Shown here piece after piece: positions 44,524 through 53,829 of a DNA stretch of 58,204 nt; positions within the stretch are counted from its first letter, which is position 1; the number at the start of each line of letters is the position of its first letter. The notes below the pieces were generated by a model. The model saw nothing but the letters and a program-made list of their open reading frames with translations, was not told the origin of the DNA and made no database searches. The stretch spans positions 1 to 58,204 of the forward strand of contig JAJPJA010000025.1 of assembly GCA_021324455.1 (NCBI GenBank), read 5' to 3'. A program made the translations under genes and the position numbers. Source of the DNA: Pseudomonadota bacterium. GTDB taxonomy: Bacteria; Desulfobacterota; Binatia; Binatales; Binataceae.

Positions 44524-44857
44524 GGGCGGCGGACGAGGATGGCGGATCAGGCGCGCTCAGGCGCGGGGTCCGCAATTTGACCGGATGGGGCGGCGGGCGG
44601 TTTTGCAGGCGTGCGGTACATGGGGCAAAATTTTGCGCCACAAAATATGAGTCCAACGTCAGCCATCGTCAGCCAGTCACCTTCAAGGCGAATCGCAAAT
44701 AATTACGGTCCTGAAATTGTGCGTCGTAAGTATCACAAGCGGGCTGCCATGGCTACTTTATGGCGCGCAAAATCGTGCGGTCTGGCGCATCGCGTTACGT
44801 CCGCCGGAATTTTTGCGTACAATAACCGCGCCCAAACAAGAACACCGCGGAACCGGC
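44524..44857. other. Divergent promoter region of the twin GT2 genes (334 bp)
   Basis: No gene here. It contains the palindrome GCAAAATTTTGC (44625-44636) and further TTTTGC or CGCAAAA half-sites at 44601-44606, 44766-44772 and 44811-44817. TACAAT at 44818-44823 overlaps the last half-site's edge and could be the -10 box for the rightward gene; the -35 is not convincing. Confidence 0.45.
44625..44636. promoter_or_regulatory. Palindrome, candidate operator
   Basis: GCAAAATTTTGC, 12 bp perfect, AT-rich in a GC-rich genome, between two divergent paralogous genes, with three more half-sites in the same spacer. Confidence 0.4.
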
Positions 44858-46267
44858 GTGCATATCGACCAAGCACCGTCAAAACGCTATTCGCAATACG
44901 CGGCGCCGCGCGTCAGCGTGATCGTGCTGAATTTCAACGGCGCGAACATCCTCGCCAAATGCCTGGATCATCTGCTGGCCCAGCGCTATCAGGATTTCGA
45001 GATCCTGGTGATCGACAACCATTCAGCCGACGACAGCGCCGCGATCGCCGAGCGCTATCTCGGATGCGGCAAGTTGTCGGTGGTGCGCGCCGCCCGCAAT
45101 CTGGGAATATCCGGCGGCCGTAATCTCGGCCTGCTGTATGCCCAGGGACGCGTAATCGCGTTTATCGACAACGACGGCTACGCGGCGCCTGACTGGCTCG
45201 CGGAAGCGATTGCCCGCCTGGATTCCGACCCGCGCATCGGCGCCGTTGCCCCGGTGGTTTTTTTCCAGCGCAACAAGGCCATTCTCAACGGCGCCGGCGG
45301 CGTGATGAATTACCAGGGCTATGGCCGCGATTGGTGTTTCGACACGCCTTATGAATTCGCGCAGCTTCGCGACCGGGTCCTGTACCCGATGGGATGCGGG
45401 ATGGTGATTCGCCGCGAGATCTTCGAGCGCACCGGCGGATTCGATCCCAGGCTGGTGCGTTACTTTGACGACACCGAACTTGGAATCCGGGTGTGGAGAG
45501 CGGGGATGCAGGTGGCGGTGGCGCCCTGCTCGTGGGTCGATCATGAATTCAACTACAGCGGCAACTTTCTCGCCAATCGGGCGCAGTTGTTCGAACAGGC
45601 CCGGCTCCGCGTCGCCCTCAAGCATTATCCCGCGCTGCGCCTGCCACGATGGCTGTGGCGCGAGTTTTCACTGCTGCGGCGGCTGGACCGCACGATTCGG
45701 CCCATCGTGCTTAGAGCGTGGCTCTGGAACCTGTGCCATTTGCCCTCGGTGGTGAGAGCGCGGCTGAGCTTTATTTCGATGAGCAATCCTCTGTGGGAGC
45801 TGATGGAACCGTTCTGGGGTCAATATGGAACCACGGCGCCGGTCAATTTGGAGAACCGTCCCGATCTGACGCGCGCCGGCGCGACGCTCAACCTGGACGG
45901 CGAGAGCGACATGCATCAGCTCAACTTCGGCTGGTACCGCTCCGAAAGAGACGAATCGACGAGTTTCCGCTGGAGCTCCACGCATGCTTCGGCGTTGTTC
46001 CGCCTGCGCCAGCCGGCGGTGACCTGCACGCTGGTGTTCGGCGGATCGAGCGGGCGCAAGGCGCGCCTGGTGATACGCGGGCTCGGGGGTGCGCAAGCGT
46101 GCGTCGATGAAATTTTCGAGATGCCGGAAATCCGATGGGCGTCGCGCCGTTTCCGGGCCCATCTGCCGGCGGGCGATTACGAGGTGTTGCTGCGGTGCGA
46201 CGATGACTTCGTTGATAAATCGGGACGCAGACTGGGCGTGGCGGTCTCCTCGATCCGGTTTGACTAG
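44858..46267 (+). CDS. Glycosyltransferase family 2, paralogue with the same C-terminal module
   Basis: A 469-residue paralogue of the divergent GT2. The GT-A domain has VSVIVLNFNGANILAKCLD, LVIDNHSADDS, FIDNDGYAAPDWL and YFDDTELGIRVW. The C-terminal module repeats the paralogue's wording: TLNLDGESDMHQLNFGWYRS, FRWSSTHASALFRL and the end DKSGRRLGVAVSSIRFD. I chose GTG 44858 because it matches the paralogue's length and N-terminus; an upstream TTG would add 47 unrelated residues. The next gene starts directly at the stop codon, so they are coupled. Probably adds a related sugar in the same glycan. Confidence 0.85.
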   Translation: MHIDQAPSKRYSQYAAPRVSVIVLNFNGANILAKCLDHLLAQRYQDFEILVIDNHSADDSAAIAERYLGCGKLSVVRAARNLGISGGRNLGLLYAQGRVIAFIDNDGYAAPDWLAEAIARLDSDPRIGAVAPVVFFQRNKAILNGAGGVMNYQGYGRDWCFDTPYEFAQLRDRVLYPMGCGMVIRREIFERTGGFDPRLVRYFDDTELGIRVWRAGMQVAVAPCSWVDHEFNYSGNFLANRAQLFEQARLRVALKHYPALRLPRWLWREFSLLRRLDRTIRPIVLRAWLWNLCHLPSVVRARLSFISMSNPLWELMEPFWGQYGTTAPVNLENRPDLTRAGATLNLDGESDMHQLNFGWYRSERDESTSFRWSSTHASALFRLRQPAVTCTLVFGGSSGRKARLVIRGLGGAQACVDEIFEMPEIRWASRRFRAHLPAGDYEVLLRCDDDFVDKSGRRLGVAVSSIRFD

Positions 46268-47599
46268 GTGTTGCGCGCGCTGCACGTCTTTCCCACCTTC
46301 GGCGCCGACCTGGTCTACGGCGCCGAACGGCATGAATACCTGCTTTCAAAAAAACTGGTCGAACTCGGCGTCGCGGTCGATGTCCTGACGACGTTGACGG
46401 CCAGCTATCGTCAGACTTCGGCGCTGTCCAATGCTTGGCCGCGCGATTACCGGCAGGCGGCCGAAGTCACAGACGGGATGCGGATTGAGCGTTTCGCCAG
46501 CTTCTCGCTTCCGCCGCGAATCGGACATGCGCTGTCCCGCCTGATGCTCAAGCGATGGCGGCGCGAGGAATTGCGCTATGGCCTGATGGCGGCAGGCTCG
46601 CTCAATCTGGTCGACTACTATTACCGGCGCGCGCGCGAGCGCCCCTGGTATTACGATTCGATGATGCTGCTGGCGAGAGGCCCGTACGCGCCGGGATTGG
46701 TCCGCCGCCTGCTCAGAATCGGCCGCGATTACGACGTGCTGCTGGTGGGTTTCATCCCATTCGCCCTGAATTGGCAGGTGATTTGCGCCGCCCGCGTCCT
46801 GCGCAAACCGGTCGCGCTGCTCGCGTTGTTCCATCCCGAGGATCTCTACCATCATTTCAGGGCGATTTACTGGTGCCTGAACAGCGCCGGCGCAATCCTG
46901 GCGCAAACGCCTTTCAGCGAAAGTTTGTTCCGCCGGATGTTTCCCAAATCGCGTCCGGTTTCTGCCGGCGTCGGCGTCGATCCGGGCGAATTCGACCGCT
47001 CCGCGCGGTGCGGCGCGCGCTTCCGCCAACGCTACGGTATCCGCGCCGGGAAAATCGTGCTGTTCGTCGGGCGCAAGGAATATTTCAAACGCTACGACCT
47101 CGCTATCGACGCGCTCAACCTGCTGGCCGACGAGCGGGTTGGGCTGGTTATGATCGGCCGCGATGTGGACGGCATTGCGGTTGATTCGCCGTATGCGACT
47201 TTTCTGGGCGAGCTGCCGCGCCAGGACCTGCTTGACGCTTATGACGCCTGCGATCTCCTGATCGTTCCATCCCAAAGCGAAAGTTTCGGATGGGTGGTGC
47301 TCGAAGCGTGGGCCTGCCGCAAGCCCGTAATCGGCAACCGGCTTTGCGCCCCGGTACGCTCCGTCATCGACGACGGGGTAAACGGATTTGTGTGTTCCGG
47401 CGCCGCCGAGATGGCGTGCCGCATCGCGCAATTGACCGCCGATCCGGAATTGACGCGCCGCCTTGGACAGGCCGGGTTCGAAAAGGTGGCGCACCGCTAT
47501 ACCTGGGATATTATTGGCCGCAACGTGCGCGACCTGTATGCACAATTGGCCAATTTTCAGGCTGAGCGCGGGCCGCACCCAGGCGCGTTCCCGTTTTGA
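46268..47599 (+). CDS. Glycosyltransferase family 4
   Basis: GT-B enzyme of 443 residues. N-terminal LHVFPTFGADLVYGAERHEYLL; donor-domain VLFVGRKEYFKRYDLAIDAL, FLGELPRQDLLDAYDACDLL and the E-x7-E region SESFGWVVLEAWACRKPVIG. Start GTG 46268 directly follows the previous stop (TAGGTG); TTG 46271 is possible but less likely. The upstream GT2 and downstream GT2 make it part of one run of sugar transfer genes. Sugar and linkage unknown. Confidence 0.85.
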   Translation: MLRALHVFPTFGADLVYGAERHEYLLSKKLVELGVAVDVLTTLTASYRQTSALSNAWPRDYRQAAEVTDGMRIERFASFSLPPRIGHALSRLMLKRWRREELRYGLMAAGSLNLVDYYYRRARERPWYYDSMMLLARGPYAPGLVRRLLRIGRDYDVLLVGFIPFALNWQVICAARVLRKPVALLALFHPEDLYHHFRAIYWCLNSAGAILAQTPFSESLFRRMFPKSRPVSAGVGVDPGEFDRSARCGARFRQRYGIRAGKIVLFVGRKEYFKRYDLAIDALNLLADERVGLVMIGRDVDGIAVDSPYATFLGELPRQDLLDAYDACDLLIVPSQSESFGWVVLEAWACRKPVIGNRLCAPVRSVIDDGVNGFVCSGAAEMACRIAQLTADPELTRRLGQAGFEKVAHRYTWDIIGRNVRDLYAQLANFQAERGPHPGAFPF

Positions 47600-47630
47600 G
47601 ACATGGAGCCGGGTTTTTGGTAGATTCAAC

Positions 47631-47661
47631 CTCCGGTTTGCGGAGAAGTACCGGTTTTTTT
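47631..47661 (+). promoter_or_regulatory. Two alternative hairpins and a T-run before a GT2 start
   Basis: CTCCG (47631-47635) can pair with CGGAG (47641-47645), hiding a GGAG Shine-Dalgarno, or CCGGT (47633-47637) can pair with ACCGG (47650-47654), which is followed by seven T. The two are mutually exclusive. Stems are only 5 bp, so attenuation is speculative. Confidence 0.2.
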
Positions 47662-48861
47662 ATGGGCGCGGCTTTGGAAGACACCGCGGTCGACGCGGTA
47701 TCGCAGGACAGACCGGAAGTCTCGGTCATCCTGCCTTGCCTCAATGAAGCCGAAACCGTCGGCACCTGCGTTGCCACCGCGATTGAGGCGCTGCGCCGGC
47801 TGGGCCTGCGGGGCGAAGTCGTGGTGGTCGATAACGGCTCCGACGACGGTTCGCCCGAAGCGGCGCGCGGCGCCGGCGCCCGTGTCGTGACCGAGCCGCG
47901 CCGCGGCTACGGCAACGCATTGCAGCGCGGCGCCGAAGAAGCGCGCGCCGAGCTGCTCGTGATGGCCGATGCGGACGATTCCTACGACCTCTCCGAACTG
48001 GGCAATTTTGTGCAGCAGTTGCGCGCCGGTGCGGACCTCGTGATGGGGTCGCGCCTGCTCGGACGCATCGAACCGGGCGCGATGCCGTGGCTCAATCATC
48101 GCATCGGCAATCCGCTGCTGTCGTGGATCCTCAATCTCTTCTTCAAAGGGCGCGTGTCCGACGCCCACTGCGGGATGCGCGCGCTGACCAAAAGCGCGTA
48201 TCGCCGGATGAAGACCACCGCGCCGGGGATGGAATTCGCCTCCGAGATGGTGATCAAGGCGTCGCTGGCCGGGATGCGCATCGTCGAGATACCGGTGACG
48301 CTGCGCCGCGACGGACGCGCCTCGCACGGGCCGCATCTGCGGCCGCTGCGCGACGGATGGCGCCATTTGCGCTTCATGCTGCTGCATTCACCGACCTGGT
48401 TGTTTCTGATTCCGGGCGCGCTCCTGATGCTGATGGGAATCCTGCCGCTGATTGCGCTGGGCTGGGGCCCGGTGTCGATCGCCGGACTCACCTTCGATTA
48501 CCACTATATGCTGGTCGGCAGTTTGTTGAGCATCCTGGGCTTTCAGGTCGCGATGACCGGGTTGTTCGCCAAGGCGTATTGCCATGGCGCGGGACTGTAC
48601 GCGGCCGATCCGATGCTGGAGGCGCTGCGCCGGCACTTCAATTTGGAGCGTGGAATCGCGGTGGGCGCGGCCTTGTTCCTGTTCGGATTTGCCATCGACG
48701 CGCGCATCCTCATCCGATGGCTGCAAAGCGGGATGGGCGCGCTCAACGCGATCAGACCGGCGACGCAGGCCTCAACCCTGATGATTATCGGCGCGCAAAC
48801 CGTCTTCTCCTCGTTCTTCCTGAGCCTGCTGTGGCTCCTGCGGCCGCCCGATGAACGCTGA
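47662..48861 (+). CDS. Glycosyltransferase family 2, polyprenyl-phosphate type with C-terminal helices
   Basis: A 399-residue DPM1-like GT2. The catalytic domain has VSVILPCLNEAETVGTCVAT, VVVDNGSDDGS, ADADDSYDL and MPWLNHRIGNPLLSW, the wording of enzymes that charge polyprenyl phosphate with a hexose. The last about 130 residues hold four membrane helices (starting TWLFLIPGALLMLMGILPLI). Such enzymes supply lipid-linked sugars to GT39-like transferases, one of which lies at 51091. ATG 47662 chosen; the preceding GT4 ends 62 bp upstream. Its 3' end overlaps the next gene by 11 bp. Confidence 0.88.
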   Translation: MGAALEDTAVDAVSQDRPEVSVILPCLNEAETVGTCVATAIEALRRLGLRGEVVVVDNGSDDGSPEAARGAGARVVTEPRRGYGNALQRGAEEARAELLVMADADDSYDLSELGNFVQQLRAGADLVMGSRLLGRIEPGAMPWLNHRIGNPLLSWILNLFFKGRVSDAHCGMRALTKSAYRRMKTTAPGMEFASEMVIKASLAGMRIVEIPVTLRRDGRASHGPHLRPLRDGWRHLRFMLLHSPTWLFLIPGALLMLMGILPLIALGWGPVSIAGLTFDYHYMLVGSLLSILGFQVAMTGLFAKAYCHGAGLYAADPMLEALRRHFNLERGIAVGAALFLFGFAIDARILIRWLQSGMGALNAIRPATQASTLMIIGAQTVFSSFFLSLLWLLRPPDER

Positions 48862-50050
48862 AGCGGCGCGCCGCCACGGGCCGCTGCGGGTAGCCATCGT
48901 GTATGACTGCCTGTATCCGCATACCATCGGCGGCTGCGAGCGATGGTACCGGGCGGTCGCGCAGCGTTTGGCCGCGCGCCATCGCGTGACCTATCTCACG
49001 CGCGTTCAATGGGACCTGGGCCAGGGGCCCGACGCGCCCGCCGGCGTTGAAGTGATTGGGGTTAATGCCGGACGCCGGCTGTACACGCCCCGGGGCCGGC
49101 GCCGGGTCATGCCGCCGATCCGTTTCGGACTCGCGATGCTGACGCATCTGCTGCGCAACCGCGCGCGCTACGACATCGTGCACACCTGCAGCTTTCCCTA
49201 TTTCCCTTTGCTGTCGGCGGCGATGGCCCACGCGGCTGGAGGTCCGCCGGTGGTGACCGATTGGGTCGAGGTATGGCCGCGTGATTACTGGCGCGATTAC
49301 CTTGGCCCGCTAGGCGGCGCGGCCGGCGCCGCGGTGCAGAGGTTGTGCGTCGCGGCGACCGGACCCGCATTCACTCTTTCGCAACTTTCCGCTGACGTTT
49401 TACGCGAGCACGGCTATCGCGCAACGCCTGTCGTGCTCCAGGGAATTTACGACGGTCCGATTCTGCCGCCGCCCGCCGAGGTCGTGCGCGATCCCGTGGT
49501 GCTGTTCGCCGGACGTCATATTCCGGAGAAGCAGGTCACCCTGATTCCCGAAGCGATCGCCATTGCGCGCCGGCAGGTGCCCAATCTGCGCGGGATGATT
49601 TTCGGCGACGGGCCCGAGCGGTTGCGCGTGCGCGCGGAAATCACCCGCCTGGGACTCGACGATGCGGTTGCGTGCCCCGGATTCGCGCCGTGGGATCGAA
49701 TCGACTGTGCGATGAAAACCGCGATGTGTCTGATGCTGCCGTCGCGGCGCGAGGGTTACGGCCTGGTCGTGGTGGAGGCGGCCGCGCGCGGCACCCCGTC
49801 GATCGTGGTCCAGGGCGCCGGGAATGCCGCAACCAGTCTGGTTCAGGAGGGCGTCAACGGCTTCGTCGCAGCGGCGGCAACTCCCGCCGCACTGGCCCAG
49901 GCGATCGTGAGGGTGTATGAGGCCGGCCCCGCGATGGTTCGCAGCACCTACGGATGGTTCCGCGGGCGCGCGCGGGAGTTGAGCGTGGACAGTTCGGTCG
50001 CGCGGATTGAGCGCTTGTATCGATCGATTCTGCAGGCGCGAACGCCCTGA
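48851..50050 (+). CDS. Glycosyltransferase family 4
   Basis: GT-B enzyme of 399 residues. N-terminal VAIVYDCLYPHTIGGCERWY; donor-domain VLFAGRHIPEKQVTLIPEAI, IFGDGPERLRVRAEI, SRREGYGLVVVEAAARGTPS with the E-x7-E pair. Starts 11 bp inside the end of the GT2 gene, so translational coupling is likely. Convergent with the hydroxyacid dehydrogenase, 42 bp away. Sugar unknown. Confidence 0.88.
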   Translation: MNAEAARRHGPLRVAIVYDCLYPHTIGGCERWYRAVAQRLAARHRVTYLTRVQWDLGQGPDAPAGVEVIGVNAGRRLYTPRGRRRVMPPIRFGLAMLTHLLRNRARYDIVHTCSFPYFPLLSAAMAHAAGGPPVVTDWVEVWPRDYWRDYLGPLGGAAGAAVQRLCVAATGPAFTLSQLSADVLREHGYRATPVVLQGIYDGPILPPPAEVVRDPVVLFAGRHIPEKQVTLIPEAIAIARRQVPNLRGMIFGDGPERLRVRAEITRLGLDDAVACPGFAPWDRIDCAMKTAMCLMLPSRREGYGLVVVEAAARGTPSIVVQGAGNAATSLVQEGVNGFVAAAATPAALAQAIVRVYEAGPAMVRSTYGWFRGRARELSVDSSVARIERLYRSILQARTP

Positions 50051-50092
50051 ACAACGCGCCGCGCCATCAGGTGGCTTCGGCGGCCGCTGCGG

Positions 50093-51049
50093 TCAGTTCA
50101 CCACATGCTCCGGATGCCCCGCCAGGAAGGCGCGCAGGTTGGAAACCGCGATGTTCAGCAGGCGGGTGCGCGCTTCCTTTGTCGCCCATGCGATATGCGG
50201 CGTCACGATACAATTGCGCGCCTGCAGCAACGGATTGTCCGCCGGCGGCGGTTCCACCGACAGCACGTCAACCGCCGCGCCCGCCAGACGCCCGCTGTTG
50301 AGCGCGTCGGCCAGGTCCCGATCCACCACCAGCGGCCCCCGCGACGTATTAATCAATATCGCTGTCGGCTTCATCAGGGCCAGCGATTTGGCGTGGATGA
50401 TGCCGCGGGTCTGCGGCAGCAGCGGACAGTGCAGGCTGACGATATCCGACTCCGCCAGCAATTCCTCCACTTCGCACCAGCGGAATCCGGGCCAGTTGGG
50501 CGCCGCAATTTTGACCTCGTCAGCCGCAATCACGCGCAGACCGATTGCGGCGGCGATTTCCCCGACGCGGCGTCCGATTCTGCCCAATCCGATTATGCCC
50601 ATGGTCTTGCCGGCGATCTCGGTAAGCGGGCTTTTCCAGAAGCTGAAGTCGGGCGACCGCGACCATTCTCCGGCGCGCGCCGCAGCGGCATGCAGCGCCG
50701 GCGCATGACACAGCTCCAGGATCAATGCGAACGTGAACTGCGCGACCGAGGCGGTGCCGTAGGTCGGGATGTTGGTGACCGTAATCTCCAGTTCGCGCGC
50801 CGCCTTTACATCGACCACGTCGTAGCCGGTAGCCAGTACGCCGACATAACGCAGACCCTTGAGCTGTTTCAGGGTATGTGCCGAAAGCGGAGTTTTGTTG
50901 GTCAGCACGATTTCAGCGCCCTCGGCGCGCCGCACGATCAGCTCGTCGCCGGTTCGATCGTGCACTTCAAGATCGCCCACCGCCCTGAGCGCGTCCCAGC
51001 TCAAGTCGCCTGGATTCAAAGTGTAACCGTCGAGCACGACTATTTTCAT
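50093..51049 (-). CDS. D-2-hydroxyacid dehydrogenase (glycerate/phosphoglycerate dehydrogenase-like)
   Basis: NAD-dependent dehydrogenase of 318 residues that oxidises or reduces D-2-hydroxy acids. The Rossmann motif is MGIIGLGRIGRRVGEIA near 150-166; the catalytic triad is suggested by INTSRGPLVVDRD (Arg), DVLSVEPPPADNP (Glu) and TPHIAWAT (His). HprA-type glycerate dehydrogenase is the closest wording. Start ATG 51049. It interrupts the polysaccharide genes and could make a sugar-acid precursor, or serve serine/glycerate metabolism with glyA; neither is shown. Confidence 0.9.
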   Translation of the reverse strand: MKIVVLDGYTLNPGDLSWDALRAVGDLEVHDRTGDELIVRRAEGAEIVLTNKTPLSAHTLKQLKGLRYVGVLATGYDVVDVKAARELEITVTNIPTYGTASVAQFTFALILELCHAPALHAAAARAGEWSRSPDFSFWKSPLTEIAGKTMGIIGLGRIGRRVGEIAAAIGLRVIAADEVKIAAPNWPGFRWCEVEELLAESDIVSLHCPLLPQTRGIIHAKSLALMKPTAILINTSRGPLVVDRDLADALNSGRLAGAAVDVLSVEPPPADNPLLQARNCIVTPHIAWATKEARTRLLNIAVSNLRAFLAGHPEHVVN

Positions 51050-51090
51050 CGAAGGGCGCCTCCCTCGCGCGCTGCCGCGGCTGCGCGCGG

Positions 51091-52554
51091 TCAGCGTGCA
51101 GCGCGATCCGCGGTCAACAATTTATAAGGACCGGCAACCTGCCGCACTCTGAAACCGGGCGGATCCGGATCCGCACTGGGCTCGAGGATCGCGCGCGCCG
51201 CGCGATACTCATCCGGATGCGTCCGCTCCGGCACCGGCCGATCGATCAGAAACGACAGCATCAGCCGGGCGCATTGCGGCACCGCATGCGCCGCGACGAC
51301 CAGATCCGTGCGGCCGTTCAAAGCCGGCGCCAGCGCGGCGGCGGCAGTCCATTGCCGATTGCACTCGCGGCCCCGCGGGATTTCTACCGCGGTCCAGTAG
51401 CCCAGCGCCACCGCCAGATGCGCCAGCAAAAGGATAGCCAGCGCGCTCAGGCGCCAGCGCGTGAACCGCCGTATCGCGAACCACAGGCAGACCAGCAAAA
51501 GGGGCAGCAGCGGCAGCAGATAGCGGGTGTCGGCGTCAAAGGCCCATACGGCGTAGAGCGCGAAGTAAAAGGGCGCGGCGGCGGCCAGAACGTCGCTGCG
51601 CCGGCGCATCATCCGCGCCCATCCGTACGCAATCAACCCGAACACGACCGCATATATGAACATATCGACGTGCAGCCATTGCCCATGAGCGGCATAGGCC
51701 TTGAACATCCCGGGCACGACCAGCCGCCCGGCCTCGCTCAGGCGCAGGCGCAATCCTTCAACAATCCGCGCAAGCATTGGAATGTTGTTATTGAACAAGC
51801 CATTCAGATGGGTTCCGAAAACCGCGCTGGGTGCGGCGTGCGCGGTGGCGGCGTCATAGATCAGAAAAGCGGCAACGCCCGCGGCCGCGGGTGAGGCCAC
51901 CGCGGCGGTCATCCAAAGCGCGCGGCCCACGCGCAGCCGGCCGCGGCGGACTTCCAGCAGCGCGGCAAGGGCGAATCCGCAGATGATCAGCGCGCCGGTC
52001 TCGCGAATCATCGCCACAACGATCAGCAGCACGGTGCCGGCCGCCGCGGAAATCGCGCTGGATCGGGCGCCGCGCGCGGCGATGGCCGAGTTGAGCGCAA
52101 TCACCGTCCACATCATCACCGCCATAAACGCCATCTCGCTCAGCGTGCGGCGGTAATAGATCCAAAGCGCGGCGTTGACCATGGTCAAAACGGTCAGTAT
52201 CAGCGCCGCGGACGGCGCGGCCGTCCGGCTCCATCGGTAAACTCCGCACATGAAAATGATGGCCATCGCCCAATGCATCATCGACAACAGCAGGAACGGG
52301 CGCGCGCAGACCAGAAACGCCGGGCTGATCAGAAGCGGGTATCCGGGAGGATAGCCCAGATGCATCCCGCCCAGATTGCTCAGCCGATGAGTCAGGGCGA
52401 TGCTGCGCGCGATTGACAGGTAGGCGGCGGCGTCGGGAGTCGGATACCACCACGGACTGATCTGGATCGCCATCAGGACGGCCACCGCGGCCAGCCAGGG
52501 AAGCGGGCGGTGGTTCCGGGCCCTCAGCCATGCTTCAACCGCGTCCCAGCGCAT
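51091..52554 (-). CDS. Polytopic GT39/ArnT-like glycosyltransferase
   Basis: Membrane protein of 487 residues with about ten to twelve helices. The first periplasmic loop has YPTPDAAAYLSIARSIALTH and GYPPGYPLLISP, the pattern of the ArnT/PMT clan that takes sugar from polyprenyl-phosphate donors. The last about 90 residues are soluble and periplasmic (GRTDLVVAAHAVPQCARL). Start ATG 52554, 8 bp after the upstream stop, with GAGGG in the end of the preceding gene; a much longer open frame continues upstream but lies inside another gene. The polyprenyl-type GT2 at 47662 is a plausible donor supplier. Confidence 0.8.
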   Translation of the reverse strand: MRWDAVEAWLRARNHRPLPWLAAVAVLMAIQISPWWYPTPDAAAYLSIARSIALTHRLSNLGGMHLGYPPGYPLLISPAFLVCARPFLLLSMMHWAMAIIFMCGVYRWSRTAAPSAALILTVLTMVNAALWIYYRRTLSEMAFMAVMMWTVIALNSAIAARGARSSAISAAAGTVLLIVVAMIRETGALIICGFALAALLEVRRGRLRVGRALWMTAAVASPAAAGVAAFLIYDAATAHAAPSAVFGTHLNGLFNNNIPMLARIVEGLRLRLSEAGRLVVPGMFKAYAAHGQWLHVDMFIYAVVFGLIAYGWARMMRRRSDVLAAAAPFYFALYAVWAFDADTRYLLPLLPLLLVCLWFAIRRFTRWRLSALAILLLAHLAVALGYWTAVEIPRGRECNRQWTAAAALAPALNGRTDLVVAAHAVPQCARLMLSFLIDRPVPERTHPDEYRAARAILEPSADPDPPGFRVRQVAGPYKLLTADRAAR

Positions 52555-52562
52555 CGGCGTAG

Positions 52563-53750
52563 TCAAAAGCCCTCGCCGACAGCGGCGGGATCGGCGCCGC
52601 AGATACTCCGATATACGGCCAGGGTCTGCTGTGCGGTGCGCGTCCAGTTGAAGCGGCGGGCGCGGCGCAAGCCGGCGTCGATCATGGTGCGCCGCAGCTC
52701 GTGGTCGCGCAGGATACGCAGCACCTGGTTGGTGAAGTCCTGCGCGTCGCGCGGATCGGCATACAGCGCCGCCTGGCCTCCCACCTCGGGTAATGACGAC
52801 GCCGAGGACGCCACCACCGGCGTTCCGCAGGCCATCGCTTCGAGCACCGGCAGCCCGAATCCCTCGTATAACGACGGATAGGCGAAAACCGCGGCGCGAC
52901 AATAAAACTCGGCCATATCGCGGTCGGGGACGTCGGGGATTATTCGGACCCATGGCGCCAAATCCCTGAATTCCGGCCTCGATAGCGGACTGGTCCAGTG
53001 CCATCCCTCGCGTCCGATTGCGACCAGCCCGATCATCTCGCCCATCTGATGCAACCGGCGCAGCGTGTGGAACAGGATGATATGATTCTTGCGCGGTTCC
53101 AGCACGCCCACGGTAAGTATGAACGGGCCATTCAGCCCGTATCGTTGCGTGAAGCCGGACGTGGCCGTTCCCGGTCTCAGCCCGGGATTGACGCCCAAAG
53201 GGATGCTCACGATTGCCTTTTGCGCGGCCAGGCCGCGGGCCAGCAGGTCGCGGCGCGTGTTGGCGGAGTATACTATGATGCGGTCGCAGCGGCGCAGCGA
53301 GGCGCGCGCCAGAAGCCGGAAGCCCCACACCCGCAGCCGCGGATGAAGCTGCGGAAAGAGCAGCGGAGTCAGGTCGTGCAGCGTCGCGACGCGTTTGATA
53401 TGCCGCGGCAGAAATGCGCCGCCGAACTGATTGGGATAATGAAGCAGGTCCAGCCCGTATTTACGCGCCAGGACCGCGTAGGGCGCGTCCGCCGCGCCCA
53501 GGGTGCGGCTGATCCTGGTGGATCGCAGAAACACACTGCGGGCCCGCGGATGCCGGTACACGTCCAGTTCGCCGGCGCCAAACCGGATCAGAAAATATTC
53601 GTTGACCCCATCGACTTCAAACAGATGCTTGATCAGTTGGTAGATGTAAACGCCGACGCCGCCGTTGGCGATCCTGACTTCGCCGCCGATGCGCCGCTCC
53701 ATCAGCCCGTCGGTGATGATGCCGATTCGCAGACGCCCGCCTGCCGCCAT
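52563..53750 (-). CDS. Glycosyltransferase family 4
   Basis: GT-B mannosyltransferase-like enzyme of 395 residues. N-terminal IGIITDGLMERRIGGEVRIA and GGVGVYIYQLIKHLF; donor domain FILTVGVLEPRKNHIILFHT and YEGFGLPVLEAMACGTPVVAS with the full E-x7-E motif. Start ATG 53750 with GGAGG 12 nt upstream; GTG 53753 adjoins it. Divergent from the ABC permease gene. The GT39-like gene follows 8 bp after its stop, so they form one unit. Confidence 0.9.
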   Translation of the reverse strand: MAAGGRLRIGIITDGLMERRIGGEVRIANGGVGVYIYQLIKHLFEVDGVNEYFLIRFGAGELDVYRHPRARSVFLRSTRISRTLGAADAPYAVLARKYGLDLLHYPNQFGGAFLPRHIKRVATLHDLTPLLFPQLHPRLRVWGFRLLARASLRRCDRIIVYSANTRRDLLARGLAAQKAIVSIPLGVNPGLRPGTATSGFTQRYGLNGPFILTVGVLEPRKNHIILFHTLRRLHQMGEMIGLVAIGREGWHWTSPLSRPEFRDLAPWVRIIPDVPDRDMAEFYCRAAVFAYPSLYEGFGLPVLEAMACGTPVVASSASSLPEVGGQAALYADPRDAQDFTNQVLRILRDHELRRTMIDAGLRRARRFNWTRTAQQTLAVYRSICGADPAAVGEGF

Positions 53751-53829
53751 CACGCGCCGCCTCCGGGCTCGGCGATGGCGCTGATTATCGCCGCGGGGGA
53801 TAATTGCCGCCGGAGAAATCCCAACCGCG

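Noticed and set aside
52555..53328. N-terminal extension of the GT39-like protein by about 258 codons
   Set aside because: It lies wholly inside the well-supported GT4 gene in another frame; the membrane domain begins just after ATG 52554.
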